The notes beneath the pieces are model-generated. The model made no database searches. It had not been told where the DNA came from and was given only the letters and a program-made list of their open reading frames with translations. Made by a program: the position numbers and the translations under genes. Below, piece after piece: positions 48,509 to 60,958 of a DNA stretch of 64,000 bases. Source of the stretch: Ichthyophthirius multifiliis (Eukaryota; Ciliophora; Oligohymenophorea; Hymenostomatida); NCBI RefSeq assembly GCF_000220395.1, contig NW_004086124.1, positions 29,233 to 93,232 on the forward strand. Reading direction: 5' to 3'. How positions within the stretch are numbered: position 1 is the first letter of the stretch; every line of letters starts with the position of its first letter.

Positions 48509-49694
48509 ATGTAATAGAATCTTGAATACTAAAAAGAAATTTTATCCGATGTATTTTTAGAAAATACATTAAATATTAAAGATTTTTTCACTTTTTAATT
48601 CACACATAAAATCAATAATTAATTTGTAAAATAAATACTAATTTTAAATAGCAAAATAATAATTAATATATTTTTAAAAAATGATTATTATTAAATTATA
48701 TATAATTATAAAAAGAATATTAATTCATAACTTTCACATTAAATAGAAGGAAAGCCTTCCACTAATGCGTTATTAAACTTATATTATAAATAAAATGATT
48801 TAGAGTTACATAAAAAAATACACTTTAATTAAGATTTATCATTTAAAATAAATCGCTTATTAACTTAAGTAAAAAAATATAAAATAAAAAATAATTATAA
48901 AAAGAAATTTATAAACGGACATTGGCTAATAATAAAATTTTATTCAAATCAAGAAAATAATCAAAGAAACTCTTAAATTGGATTGAGAAAAAATTACAAT
49001 CAACTTTCATATAAAGTAAATATATAAAAAATATAATTTAAATGATTTAGACATTAGTTAATTTGGAAAATTTCGAAGCTTAATTTAAATTGAAAACAAT
49101 GATAGAAAACAAGTATTTTGTAAATATCTCTTTAAAACATGATTTTAAGAATAATTATATTAATAAATAAATATTTTCTTATGTTTTCCAATAAAATAGA
49201 TATTCCTTATTTTAATTAAGAATGTAAAAAAAATTCATATTTTTGAAAAAAAAAAAAATTATAAAAATAAAATAAAAAATTAAATTAGTGAATCAAATAG
49301 GTATGAGGAAAATGAAAAAAATGAGAATGCAAATGATTAATAATAATAATATTATAATTTTTTTTCCTAATAATATTATAGTATTTTCTAATTTTACTTG
49401 TATAAAAAATTGAATCAAAATTTAATATTTGCTATATAATCTAATCTTGATACAAGAAGTTAAAAAATTAATATGAATTTAGGATGCAAATATACAGGTT
49501 TGAAAGACATTATCTTTAGAGTTGAACTTGATGACAAATTTTAAGTTTAATCATCATTTTAATTGAAAATAAATGACAAAACGAATTTAATTATTTCTAA
49601 TTTAGTTAATATTATGCCAAGGAGTAGTAAAAAAGAAAATATATTTTAAAACAAAATAGTTCCTTTTGGCTTTAAACTTTGCGTTTTTTAATGA
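48509..49694 (+). CDS. Possible mitochondrial porin (VDAC-like) beta-barrel protein
   Basis: ATG 48509 begins MQQNLEYQKEILSDVFLENT. Alternating hydrophobic and polar residues suggest beta strands along most of the length. The clearest region is the C-terminus: LNQNLIFAIQSNLDTRSQKI, NMNLGCKYTGLKDIIFRVEL, DDKFQVQSSFQLKINDKTN and LVNIMPRSSKK, ending KIVPFGFKLCVFQ before TGA 49692-49694. Order, spacing and the final GFKL strand resemble the last strands of VDAC (…FRVKLDNKG…, …FGFGL). The 5' part is poorly conserved. Introns are needed around 48880-48920, 49020-49075 and 49240-49390. Size (about 300 aa) fits VDAC or Tom40. The family call is inference from strand pattern. Confidence 0.5.
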
Positions 49695-50897
49695 AATGCT
49701 TTAAAATATTTTATTTCTTGTATTTTATTAAAATAAATAGAATATTTAATTTATATTGTTAATCATCTTAATTAATAACAAAAAAAAAATAATATATTTT
49801 TATATAAATAAAATTTTATAAAGCAAATAATTATTTTTAAAAACAAAAAATAAATAAAAAATGACCACTGATATAATTTGGTTGAATATAAACTAATGAA
49901 TATTTCATTACTAATTTGATTAATTAAATTTAAAAAATAATAACTTTAGAATTTATATTTTTAAAGTTGAATAGTATTTAAAGATGTGGATGGCATTATG
50001 TAGAAAATTTACTTTAAAAAAATTATTAAAAAAAAAATGTTAAGATGATAACTATTAATTAATATGTTATTTCATATATTCGTCAATAAAAATACATAAA
50101 AATAATGTTCTCTAATTAACTTATTTGCAATAATTATTTCTAAAGTCTAAAATTTAAATAATTATAATCTTAAATTTTAAGAAATTCACACGAAAATTAT
50201 TAAAAATTCAGAAAAACAACCAACCATAAATTAAATTTTCTAAAGAAAATAATTAATAAATGTCTTAGATTAAATAAATCTAACTTTATTCTAATAATTG
50301 AATTATGAATTAATAATAAATATTACAAAAAATTAAATAAAATATATATTTAATATTTTTTTTTTTAATAATTATTTAACTTTTTTATATAAAAATTATT
50401 AATTACTTTTTATTTTTCAAAAAAAAGTAAATTAGATAAACTTATATAAATATATAAGATATATTAATTACAGTATTATAGTTGATTAGAAAGTATTTAT
50501 AGTTGTTTTATAATTATTATATTTAAAATATAGATATTTAATTTTATTTAATATCATTTTTATATTTTTAATTTTTTTTTTAAGTGTTTTTAGCTTTAAA
50601 TAATAAAAATTAAATATTCATAAACTAGAATTATACATTAATTTTAATATAAGCTTATTATTTGATTTTTTATTGTTTTTAATCAAACATCTTAATTTGA
50701 ATCCTAATTTTAAAACTAATATTTTTATAAAAAAATCTAATAATTATCATATTTAACAAAATAAAAATAAAAATAAAATTTTTTAAGTGTAAAATTAAAA
50801 AAAGCTAAAAAATAAAAATAAATTATTAAAATAAATATTTAATTTTATATATATAATTAAAAAAGAGAAAAAAAAAAATATTAAAAAATAATAAATA
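49695..50897. other. AT-rich region with weak plus-strand coding signal
   Basis: Several short TGA-free stretches have coding-like codon use. They include ATG 49861 (MTTDIIWLNIN); IVFKDVDGIMQKIYFKK near 49975-50050; MITINQYVISYIRQQKYIKI near 50043-50110; and EIHTKIIKNSEKQPTINQIF with LINVLDQINLTLFQQLNYEL near 50180-50310. The first pieces loosely recall an OB-fold (strand, acidic-Gly turn, strand, then IR). I cannot join them with good introns, so I do not call a gene. The remainder (about 50350-50890) shows nothing except the 5' flank of the RPS23 gene. Confidence 0.3.
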
Positions 50898-51377
50898 ATG
50901 GGAAGTGGAAAACCTAGAGGTATTAGAGCTGGTAGAAAGCTATCAAGACATAGAAAAGATTAAAGGTAATAAATTAAAATAAACGAAATCAAAATAGGCA
51001 ATAATAATTAAAAAAAAAGATGGGCAGATAATGATTACAATAAAAGATTATTAGGTTCAAGATGGAAAAATCCTTTTATGGGAGCATCTCATGCCAAAGG
51101 ATTAGTAACAGAAAAAATTGGTATTGAATCTAAATAACCTAACTCTGCTGTCAGAAAGTGCGTAAGAGTTTTACTTAGAAAAAATTCTAAAAAAATTGCT
51201 GCATTTGTTCCTTGGGATGGTTGCCTTAACTTTTTGGCTGAAAATGATGAAGTTCTTGTTGCCGGACTTGGTAGATAAGGTCATGCTGTGGGTGATATTC
51301 CGGGTGTTAGATTTAAAGTTGTTTCAGTCAAAGGTATTTCTCTCATATCTTTATTCAGAGGTAAGAAATAAAAATGA
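50898..51377 (+). CDS. RPS23: 40S ribosomal protein S23 (uS12)
   Basis: uS12 lies at the decoding centre of the small ribosomal subunit. The protein starts [20 protein letters not shown]. After a 54-bp intron (50966-51019) it continues [19 protein letters not shown]. Conserved blocks follow: [60 protein letters not shown] and [19 protein letters not shown]. The loop with KQPNSA, whose Pro is hydroxylated in other eukaryotes, is intact. The C-terminus is basic (LFRGKKQK) with TGA 51375-51377. Length is 142 aa, standard for the family. The gene uses more G/C at silent sites than its neighbours, as expected for a highly expressed gene. Confidence 0.97.
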
Positions 51378-52183
51378 AAAGTGTATCTTTTAACAAAAAA
51401 AAAAAAATTTAATATATTTAGATAAATATATTATTATTTTTATTATATATACTTTTATATTTTTTTTAACTTTTTTATAAGTTTTTATTTAAATGTAATT
51501 AATAATATTTATTATTATTTAAAAAAAAATATTTGAGTTTAGTTAAAATAATTGCAAAAAAAAATAGTTTTGTCAATCTTAAATTTATAATAAATCAATT
51601 TTTTGATAATTATTATTTTAAAAAATAATTTTTATTAAAATTTTTAAAAACAAAACAAAAAATAATAAATAGTGTTTAAACTTTTATATATAAATTTTTA
51701 TATTTAAAATAAAAGTTAAAAAAATTTAAGATTTATTTTACAAAAATGATATAATTATAAATATTCAAAATATTCAAAATATAAAAATATTTATTTATTA
51801 ATTAAATAAATTATTAATTATTCTTAACTAAATCATTTTAATTATATGTAAAATAAAATAAATATAAAATATTTATAAAATAGAGTTTCTTACATACCAA
51901 ACAAAACTTGATGTTAAATTAGACCTATAATTTTGTTTTATTTAATTTTATTTATATTATTAACCGAATTTCACTAAATAAACTAATTTTATATTATGTG
52001 ATTATTAGCATAAATATTATATTTTTTATAAGTATTTAATTTCATATTTTATTTCTTCCAAATATTTCATATATATATAAAAAAATATATATTGTGTATT
52101 ACTTAATTAAAATAAAAAAATAGATATATATATATTTATTAAAAAACAATCATATTTATAATAAAATAACAAAAAAATATAAT
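51378..52183. other. AT-rich spacer
   Basis: About 800 bp of A/T. No coding-like codon pattern on either strand. A patch with slightly more G/C (about 51883-51930, ACATACCAAACAAAACTTG) does not belong to any frame I can support. It lies between two plus-strand genes. Confidence 0.5.
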
Positions 52184-55100
52184 ATGGGCAACATATTATG
52201 TGGCACTAAAAAAACGATAAATATAAAATCTCGATAATAATAACAAAAAGCAAAAAGTAAAAATAAAATAAAAGGAAATTAAATATAAATAACTATTAAA
52301 TTAAAAATTAAAATATAAAGTGTAATAATTAATTCCAGATTTAAACACGGATGAATTAAATAAATTAGTGGATTAATGGGAAAAATCATTTATACAATAT
52401 TTTAAGCGAACTTTTTACAGATTTGCCCGTGATAATTTTTTAGAAATAAGAAACTTTTATAGAATATTTCCTGCCCTATAAAGATTTCCAAAAAGGATTA
52501 GATAAAAGATATTCGAAATTTTCGATACATAAAAAAGAGGGAAAATTGATTTTCGTGAATTTTGCTAAAGTTTATCTTTATGTTGTAAAAGCAATAATAA
52601 TTAAAAAATTAAATTTCTTTTTTTACTTTTTGACAATGATAATGATAATTATTTAAACAGAGAAGAAATGATTATTTTTATTAAATATAATTATTCTTAT
52701 ATTAAAAATCAATATTTTTTACAAGAAAAAGATATTAAATTAAATAAAGAAAAGTAAAAGTAAATATTGAATATATTGTATTTAAAAAATGAGAACTAAA
52801 TTAGTTTTTAAACTTTTCATAAATGGGCTGTTGAATATTTTGATATTTAATAATTTTTTTCTATTTTTGAAATAGTTCCTGATCCTTTTTTAGAAAGAGA
52901 TATAATTAAATAAATAGTTAAATAATAATAAGAAAAAAAACAAAAAGACAATAATATAAAATCAAATGTAATTTAATAAAAAAATGATGTAAAATGTTAA
53001 ACTAAATGTGAAGTTTATTATGTTATTTCATGGAAATGGTGGTTTAAATGGCGTTATTATGTAAATTATGCTTATTAAAACAAATAAAAATAGAATGATA
53101 AATAAATAAACAATAGTATAATATTATTATAGAAAAATGATAATAAAGATAAATAATAGGAAATATAAGAAAAAAATAAATCTGAAAAACATTAATTTAT
53201 AGAACAATAATAAATAAATTAAAAAAATATTGATAATAATATAAATTAAACACCTTCAAAAAATAGTTTAATTGATTTTGAATTTAATAATTAAATACCA
53301 AGTGAAAGATATGATGGATAGCACATGGAATATAATCTAGAACCAAATGCATTTAAGAATAATGTAGATTTCATGGTATCAAAAAATATCCCAGAAGATT
53401 ATTATTAATCTCCTCAATAAGAAAAATATATAAATGTAGATTTACCAAATAATAATTAAAATTAAATAAGAGGAGGTGAAGAAGATATTATAAGTGATGG
53501 TGCAGAAATAGAAAATAATTATTAATATCAAAATTAAAATTATTATCATAATAATCCTTTAGAAGGAATTATCAAAAATATTGACTAAAATAATTAATTT
53601 TATTAAAATTCGCGAAATGAAATTTATGAAAATCAAATAAAATTTTAAGAAGAAAAATCATAATAAATAAATGAAAATTATCAAGTTTAATAGGAGTTAA
53701 AAATAATAAACCTAAGCGAAATTTAATATTAATAATTTGAAAATATAAATTAGGTTTAAAAAAATAGTTTTTCAAAATCTCCAGATTTTCCTAAAAATAA
53801 TTCTAATTTTACACCAGCGGTTTCACCTTTTTAATCTGCACATTAATATCACATTGTATAAGGATTTTAATAGTAATAATAAATTAATAATTCGGATTAA
53901 AAAATAGTTATAATAGACCCAAAAATACAAGCACCAAATTCATTTAATAAATTATCACCAAATAATCAAAGTAAGGGATTTTCTTTAGATTTGATATTTG
54001 ACAAAGACGAAAATTAAAAAGATAATTCTAATCTAATTAGATTTTAAGAATTCGGAGGTCATAGTTTAGGCGACAGACCTCCCTAAATTGACAATTCAGA
54101 TATGCAAGGAGAATATGAATAAGAATTGTAAAAAAATATACTTTTAAATCATGATTATGTAGTAATTCCTTAAAATGCATGGGAAAAATTATAAATATGG
54201 TATGGAGGAGGGCCAGCATTTAAAAGAAAATAAATATTTGATCCAAAAAGAAACATAAAGACTTTGGAATTATATCCTCCGGTTATATAAGGATATATTG
54301 GTAAAAAATAAAAATATATATAAATAATTTTTTTAAAGAAAAATATATATAGTAAAAAATAATGGTGATATTGATTATGATAGTAAAAAGGAACTAATGA
54401 TTAGTAATTGGAAATCTATTAAAGATATTTTTAAGAAATTTCAAAAAAAATAGAAATTTAGAAAATTTGATATTCTTTATTACAAAAAGTTGGGTACTAA
54501 ATTTGAAAAAGAAATTGACATTGAAAAAAGATTAATTGATCTTTTAATAGAAAGTGGAACTATATTTGTTTTTATGAATAAATAAATAGAACCCAAATTC
54601 TTACAAAAATAACTTAAAATTGAACTTGAAAACAATCAAAATGAATATTCTTATTATGAAATCGGAGATATGCTTTATATTAATCACCCTACCGAAAGGA
54701 AAAAAAAAATAGGATATATTTATTAAATAAAGTAATTAAAAAAAATAAAAAAATATTTCATATAAATTTAACATTATATTAAAATAAGAAATAATTAAAT
54801 AAAAATTCATTTCAAAAAGGAAAGTTTCAAAAATGATATTTGGTTTGAAAAATAATAACTATATAATTACATATAAAAAAATAATTCTTAAATGATAATA
54901 AATAGCTTTGATAATTTAATAAAACCAAATAATGGATATAATCCAAAAATAATAGGACTTGCAAATTTAGGAAATACATGTTTTATTAATTGTGTAATAT
55001 AATGTTTGGTTTATACTCCTTTTTTTCGTTAATATTTATTAAATGAAGGCTATTTAGACATAATAAAAGATAATAAAAAATAAAATAACATATAAACAAT

Positions 55101-56540
55101 GAATACTAGCAATAATTTTAATAATAACATTCAGAATGAATATTCACTTATAAGCGAATTATCAAAATTAACAAAAATTCTTGATGAAAAACCATATAAT
55201 GATGTATATAATCCTGTATAACCTTAAAATTTAAAAAGAGCTATTGACTTTGTTATGCCTTAATTTTCTGGTTATGAATAATAAGATGCTTAAGAATTCC
55301 TTTAAGGACTTTTAGATAATCTAAATGAAGAAGTAAAACAAATAAAAAAAGTATGGAAATAAAAATAGGCTGATACTAAAAACGTTTAAAATTTAATAAA
55401 TAATTAAAATGAAAATATTTAATAAAAATAAGAGTTAAATAATGAAGTTGAAGAAATATAGGAAAACTCAGTAATAAAGGACGTTTTTATTGGTTAAACT
55501 ATTAATACTATTGTATGTTCCGCTTGTAGTAATATAAACTATAAATATGAAGATTTTTTTACCATGTCTTTACCACTACCTATAAGTGTATATTTTATAT
55601 TTTATTTATTAGATTAATATTAGAAAAAAAAATTAAAAAAAATAAGCAAAATATCTTTTATGAAGTGACATATATACCTAGAGTAAATTAAGATTATGTA
55701 CCTGCAATAATAAAATTTGGAATTACAATAAAATAAAATGCAATATTAGGAGATTTTTATAAAGAGTTTGAAAAATAAAGTGGTATAAATACATAAAAGC
55801 TGATTTTTGGGGAAATCTATTAACATAATTTACATTAAAATTTTAATTAAACAGATGTTAATATCCCAATGAGAAATCTAGGAATTCGCTCACAGGACCA
55901 AATTGCAGCTTTTGAAACTTTGCAATCGTTTTAACAATTAGAAGAAGAAAGAAATAGCTTGTTACCCAAATAATTTTATGATGATGAAAAATCTATGAAC
56001 TAAGGAGATTTTGTTGATGTTCTTTTATATAATAATGTATGGGTCCATGCTAAAATAGAAGATATTAATATTAAAGAAAGTTAAAACTAAATGAAGAAAA
56101 TCTAATACAAAATACGTGTTATGAATTAGGATGGAGTAAATAATATAAATATTTTTTTAATATAAAATTAACTAAGAAACCAAATACTAAATGTGAATAT
56201 ATTATAGGAGACGGCCAAAGAATATAATCATTTCGTTCAAAAATATGTATATATCCGAACAATATAGGTTATTTTGTACCTATAGTAAATAGAAGATATA
56301 AAAATAAAATAATGGAAAAATTCGGATTACCATTTTGTATAATAGTTCCAATATGGTTAACTTGGAAGGAGTTTCATTTGTAAATATATAATTAAATAAA
56401 GAGATGTATAGATTTCGAATATTTAATAAAAAAATATAAAAATACTAAAATTCTATAATCATAAAAAATAATATAAAAAGGATATTAGAAATTAAATGAA
56501 TTTATAAATGGGGAAAACGATTAATAATTTAATAATTATT

Positions 56541-56591
<51 letters not shown>

Positions 56592-57968
56592 TACAATAAT
56601 TATAATAATTATAATTATAATAACATCATAAATCTTATACAAATATTAATTTAAATAATGATGATTAATAATAAAAATATGGTTAATTTTCTGCTATTAA
56701 TAATTGTTTTGAAGTCTCCACTATTTATAATTAATATAATGACTTACATAATAATTCTCCAGTATCTAATATAAAAAAAAATAAATAGAGTTTTTAAAAT
56801 GATATGTTAAATTGTAAAGAATATTATTAATCTTTTTCTTAAGATATATCTAATTCAATTTAATTTTTATAATGTAAATATTTTATTATTAAAATATATA
56901 AACAAATTAAAATAAAATAACAATAGCTGAATTTTTCCCTTATAACTTAAGATTAATGGATTGCAATACAGAAAAATGTGCGATTTGTGATCTTCCAATA
57001 TAATATTCAGATTAATAATTTTTATAAAAAGAATATTGTAAAGGATGTGAACCTGGATTAGTTAATGTACCTTTATTATGGCTTTTATAATCATCAGATT
57101 TAAAAGTTGCAATTGATTGGAAAGATTCTTTAAGTTTTAAATTATAAAGTATGGTACCTTAGATAGACAAAAGGTTTATACTTTTATTTTATAAAAACTG
57201 TATTTTTTTAATTACAATTTTCAATTTAGTTTTGTTGAATTAAAAAAATATTAAAATGAAAATAAAATGGGTATACCTATTGAAAATTGCTTTAATTTAT
57301 TTTCGAAACAAGAAAAATTAGAACTTAAATGTGATAAATGCAATTTAAATTAAATATAATCTACAATACTTTAAATACATAAACTTCCAAATATTTTAAT
57401 AGTAAATTTTTATACTAATAATTAATTTTTAGATAAATATATAAATTAGTTACATTTAAACAGGTTTCAATTTTAAAATGGTCTATTTGAAAAAATAGAT
57501 AATCTAGTAAAATACCCGCTTAAAAAATTAAAATTAAATGATTGGCTACATAAACCTAACGTATTAAATAATCAAAACACAGTTGATGATTAATATGATT
57601 TGTTTGCTGTTATAAATCATATTGGAAATGGAAATGGAGGTATTATTTTTTTAATTAATCAATGAAAGAAAAAAAAAAATTTTGAAATATTAAAATAAAA
57701 AAATTAAATTTTATTAAAAAATAATATTATTTGTTATTAAAATATATAATAATTAAATAAGAATTTAACAAATATATTTTTTTAAAAAAAAGGTCATTAT
57801 ACAAGCTTTGTTAAAATTGATGAGAACGATTGTTGGGTTTAATTTGATGATGAAAATGCACAATATACCTCAGAAGATTAAGTATTATCAAAAAGAGGAT
57901 ATATATTATTTTATAAAAAATAATTTCCTACATCAGCAATTATAAATTTAACATATAAAAATATTTGA
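52184..57968 (+). CDS. USP32: USP32-like deubiquitinase: EF-hands, DUSP and USP domains
   Basis: This is one gene of about 1,750 aa with the domain order of USP32. The start MGNILCGTKK fits N-myristoylation. EF-hand-like loops follow: FDTQKRGKIDFREFCQSLSL, then FDNDNDNYLNREEM. A DUSP domain starts VYYVISWKWWFKWRYYVNY and, after a long Gln/Asn-rich insert, continues HDYVVIPQNAWEKLQIWYGG and GPAFKRKQIFDP. The USP core has the Cys box GLANLGNTCFINCVIQCL, then MPQFSGYEQQDAQEFLQGLL and a CxxC zinc knuckle (VCSACSNINYKYEDFF). A second CxxC pair lies in CAICDLPI/CKGCEPG. The His box is INHIGNGNGGHYTSFVKIDE, followed by DDENAQYTSEDQVLSKRGYI. No C-terminal CaaX box is present, unlike human USP32. Introns include about 52256-52319, 54301-54351 and 57640-57792. 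TGA is at 57966-57968. Confidence 0.9.
56543..56590 (+). repeat. TAA/AAT repeat coding poly-Gln within the USP domain insert
   Basis: An ATT/TAA-type trinucleotide tract in the insert between the Cys box and the second zinc knuckle of the USP32-like gene. Read in the gene's frame it is mainly glutamine. Confidence 0.75.
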
Positions 57969-59051
57969 AAATAAATGAATAATATTTAAAGAATAAAGTA
58001 TGTAATATATAGATGTAATAAATAAAAAATACAAAAAATAATTATATTATTTGTTGTTAAATATTTTAAAAATTAAATTAATTAAAAGATATTAAAAATA
58101 TATATTTTTAATAGTTTTATTTAATCGTATTATAAAAAAACAAATAAATATAATAATATGAATGTAAAAATATATAAATATAATAAATAAAAAAACAATA
58201 AAAAATATAAAATATAAAAAATAAATAAATAAAGATATATCAAAATAAAAAAGTAATATTAAAAAATAAAAATATTAAAATAAAAATATATAAAATAAAA
58301 AGAATAATAAATAATATATTATAAATAATAAATAAAAATAAAATAATAATTAATAATAAAAGGTAAATTAAAAATAAAAAATAATAAAAAATGATTAATA
58401 AATTATAAATAATAAATAATTAATAATAAATATTAAATAATAAAAAATAATAAATAATAATAAAAAATAAATAATAAATTAAAAATAAATATTAATAATA
58501 AATAATAAATATAAATAATAAATTATAAAACTATTATTAAATTATATTAATAAATAATATATATTTATAATATTTTTTTATATAAATATTAATAATAATT
58601 TAAAATTAAAAAATAAATATAAATATCTTTTAAATTTATTTAAAATTATTTTTTATTTCAAATCTTTTTAAATAATTTTTATAAATAATATTTTATATAT
58701 ATTTATTTTTATAAAATTAAATAAAATCTATAAATAATTATTAAATTTATAAAAAATAAATAAATATAATAATAAATAAATATAATAATAATTAAATTTT
58801 TTATTTAAGTAAAGAAATTTTTGTTAAAAATATCAATTAATAACTTTTATTTTTTTAATTATTTTATTTCTTAATATAAATAAAAAAATTTAAGATAATT
58901 TTTAAAAACAATTTATTATTTAAATTATTTAGTTTATTTATAATAAATTTATATTATTTTTACTTTAAAAATATAAAATATTTATTAAAAAAAATTTACA
59001 ATACTTATTATTATTAAATAATTATATATAATATTAAATAATTTTTAAAAA
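57969..59051. repeat. Low-complexity A/T-only spacer
   Basis: More than 1 kb that is almost free of G and C. From about 58140 to 58540 it is a degenerate array of TAAATAATAAA-type units, which look like slippage products. I see no coding pattern and no defined repeat length. Confidence 0.7.
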
Positions 59052-60958
59052 ATGACTGAAAATGTATTATTTTTTAAAATAATTTTTAATATTTATATTT
59101 TTTATTTTAATATATAATAGAACTATATGCAAACCAGTAATACAAGAGAATTTTATATTTAAACAGCTTCTACAGAAAGTAATAATATAATAATTTTTAT
59201 AAAAAAAACATAATTTATTTATACTATTTTTATATTTCTCTTTTAATTATATATAATACTTTAAAATTCAATTAATAAAATAATATTGTTAGAAAAAAAT
59301 TGTACAATTATTATATATATTTTGTTTTTTGACTTTTATAAAATAATATATAACAAAAAACATATAAATTATTAATATATATATATATAAAGAAAAATGT
59401 CATTTATTAAATATTTTAAATGAAAATTTTGAAAAGAAACATGAAATATTTAATAAATGGTCATTAATATTTGAATAAGTTCAAAGAAAAATAGAAGATC
59501 TTATAGAAGATAAAAAAAGTATAATATTGATAATTTTTTATATTTAAAATCTAAAAATACAAAAGGTTATTAAACAGAAAATTATTAATTAAAATAAGAG
59601 CTTGATTAAATTAAATAAAACTTTTAAAATAATAATTAATAATAATGCAATACATGCTAAAAATTATTTTAAAAAAGTTTGTATCAAAAAATATTTTTTA
59701 TTAATATAAATTAATATTTTTCAAATAAAATAATTATTTTTAAAAATATAGAAAAGAAGATAAATTTTATTAAGAAACTAATTAAATTTCAAGTTTATAT
59801 AATCGCTTATTATTAGAATTTAAATAAGCTTAATAAGAAATATTATAATTAAAACAAGAAAATTTAAATTTAGATAAAATAAAAAAATATATTGTTTTAT
59901 AAAATGAATAAAAAACGGCAAAATATGATAATTTTTCTTTCTAATAAGGACATGAAAATATTATTTATTAAAACTCTGGTAAATAAATAGACGAGAATAT
60001 TTAATTAATAATAAACATGAGAGAAGATATTTCGAAATTAATAATAAATTAGTAAATTTTATTAGATTAAAATCAAAATTTTGCAAATGAAAACAAAAAG
60101 TTAAAAATTCTTTTAAAAAGTGAAATTTAATTATTGTATGATGAACTTGAAAAAGAAAAAAAGATCGTGCCTATGAAAAAAATTTATTATTTAAGTTGAG
60201 AACTAAAATTTAATAAATAGAATAAGAAAACACTTTTTAAATTGAAAACTTAAGTGAAAAAAAAAGTAAAAAAGCTTAGAATTATAATATTTAAATAGAA
60301 ATTATCATTATTGACTCAAAAATATTATATATATATTATTTGTTTTTATATATTTTTACTGTAATATTTAAAAAATAAATAAAAGTCATTTATTATTTAA
60401 ATTTTTTTCTCACATTTATTTTTTTGATTATGTTTTTAAAAAAAAAATTCAGTAAAAATAAAAATAAATAATAGATTATTTATTTAAAAAAGTTTTTAAA
60501 TTAAAAAGAGGTAATTAAAAGCTTAAAACAAGAAAAAGATGATTTATTTAATATAATTTAAAAAAATTTTAAACATATATAAGTTTATATTGAATATTTA
60601 TATTTTTCAAATAAAATAATAGTTTCAAATAAAATAATAGTTTATAAATAAAAACATATACATATAATGAATTATATTAAAATGAAAAAAAAAAATACAC
60701 ACTAACGATTAATAATATAATAACTAAGCTTAAATTAATAAATCTTTATCAGAAAAAATTAGGTTATCGATAAATATCATAAAAAACACTTATCTAGTAG
60801 AATAAAAAATATTTATTTATTTATCATTTAAATTGAAAAAATAGTTCACTAAATATACTATTATTTTAATCCCAATCTATAAGTTTTTAGAAATAGTAAC
60901 TAAGTAATTAAAATTATTAAGTATTATTTGGATTATTTTATATATAAATCTTTCATGA
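59052..60958 (+). CDS. Hypothetical coiled-coil protein, multi-exon
   Basis: ATG 59052 gives MTEN, spliced at about 59065-59119 to NYMQTSNTREFYIQTASTE. A later exon reads CHLLNILNENFEKKHEIF and WSLIFEQVQRKIEDLIEDKK. After an intron at about 59520-59563 comes GYQTENYQLKQELDQIKQNF. Further exons give LYNRLLLEFKQAQQEILQLK, EKKIVPMKK or DRAYEKNLLFKLRTKI (frame change near 60155), and a last part with SEKIRLSINIIKNTYLVEQ to TGA 60956-60958. Leu and charged residues alternate as in a long coiled coil. No domain can be named. Exon borders from 60150 onward are uncertain, and the 3' end may be another frame. Confidence 0.55.

Noticed and set aside
58140..58540. Structured tandem repeat or centromere-like array
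   Set aside because: The TAAATAATAAA-type units have no constant period; simple A/T slippage explains them.
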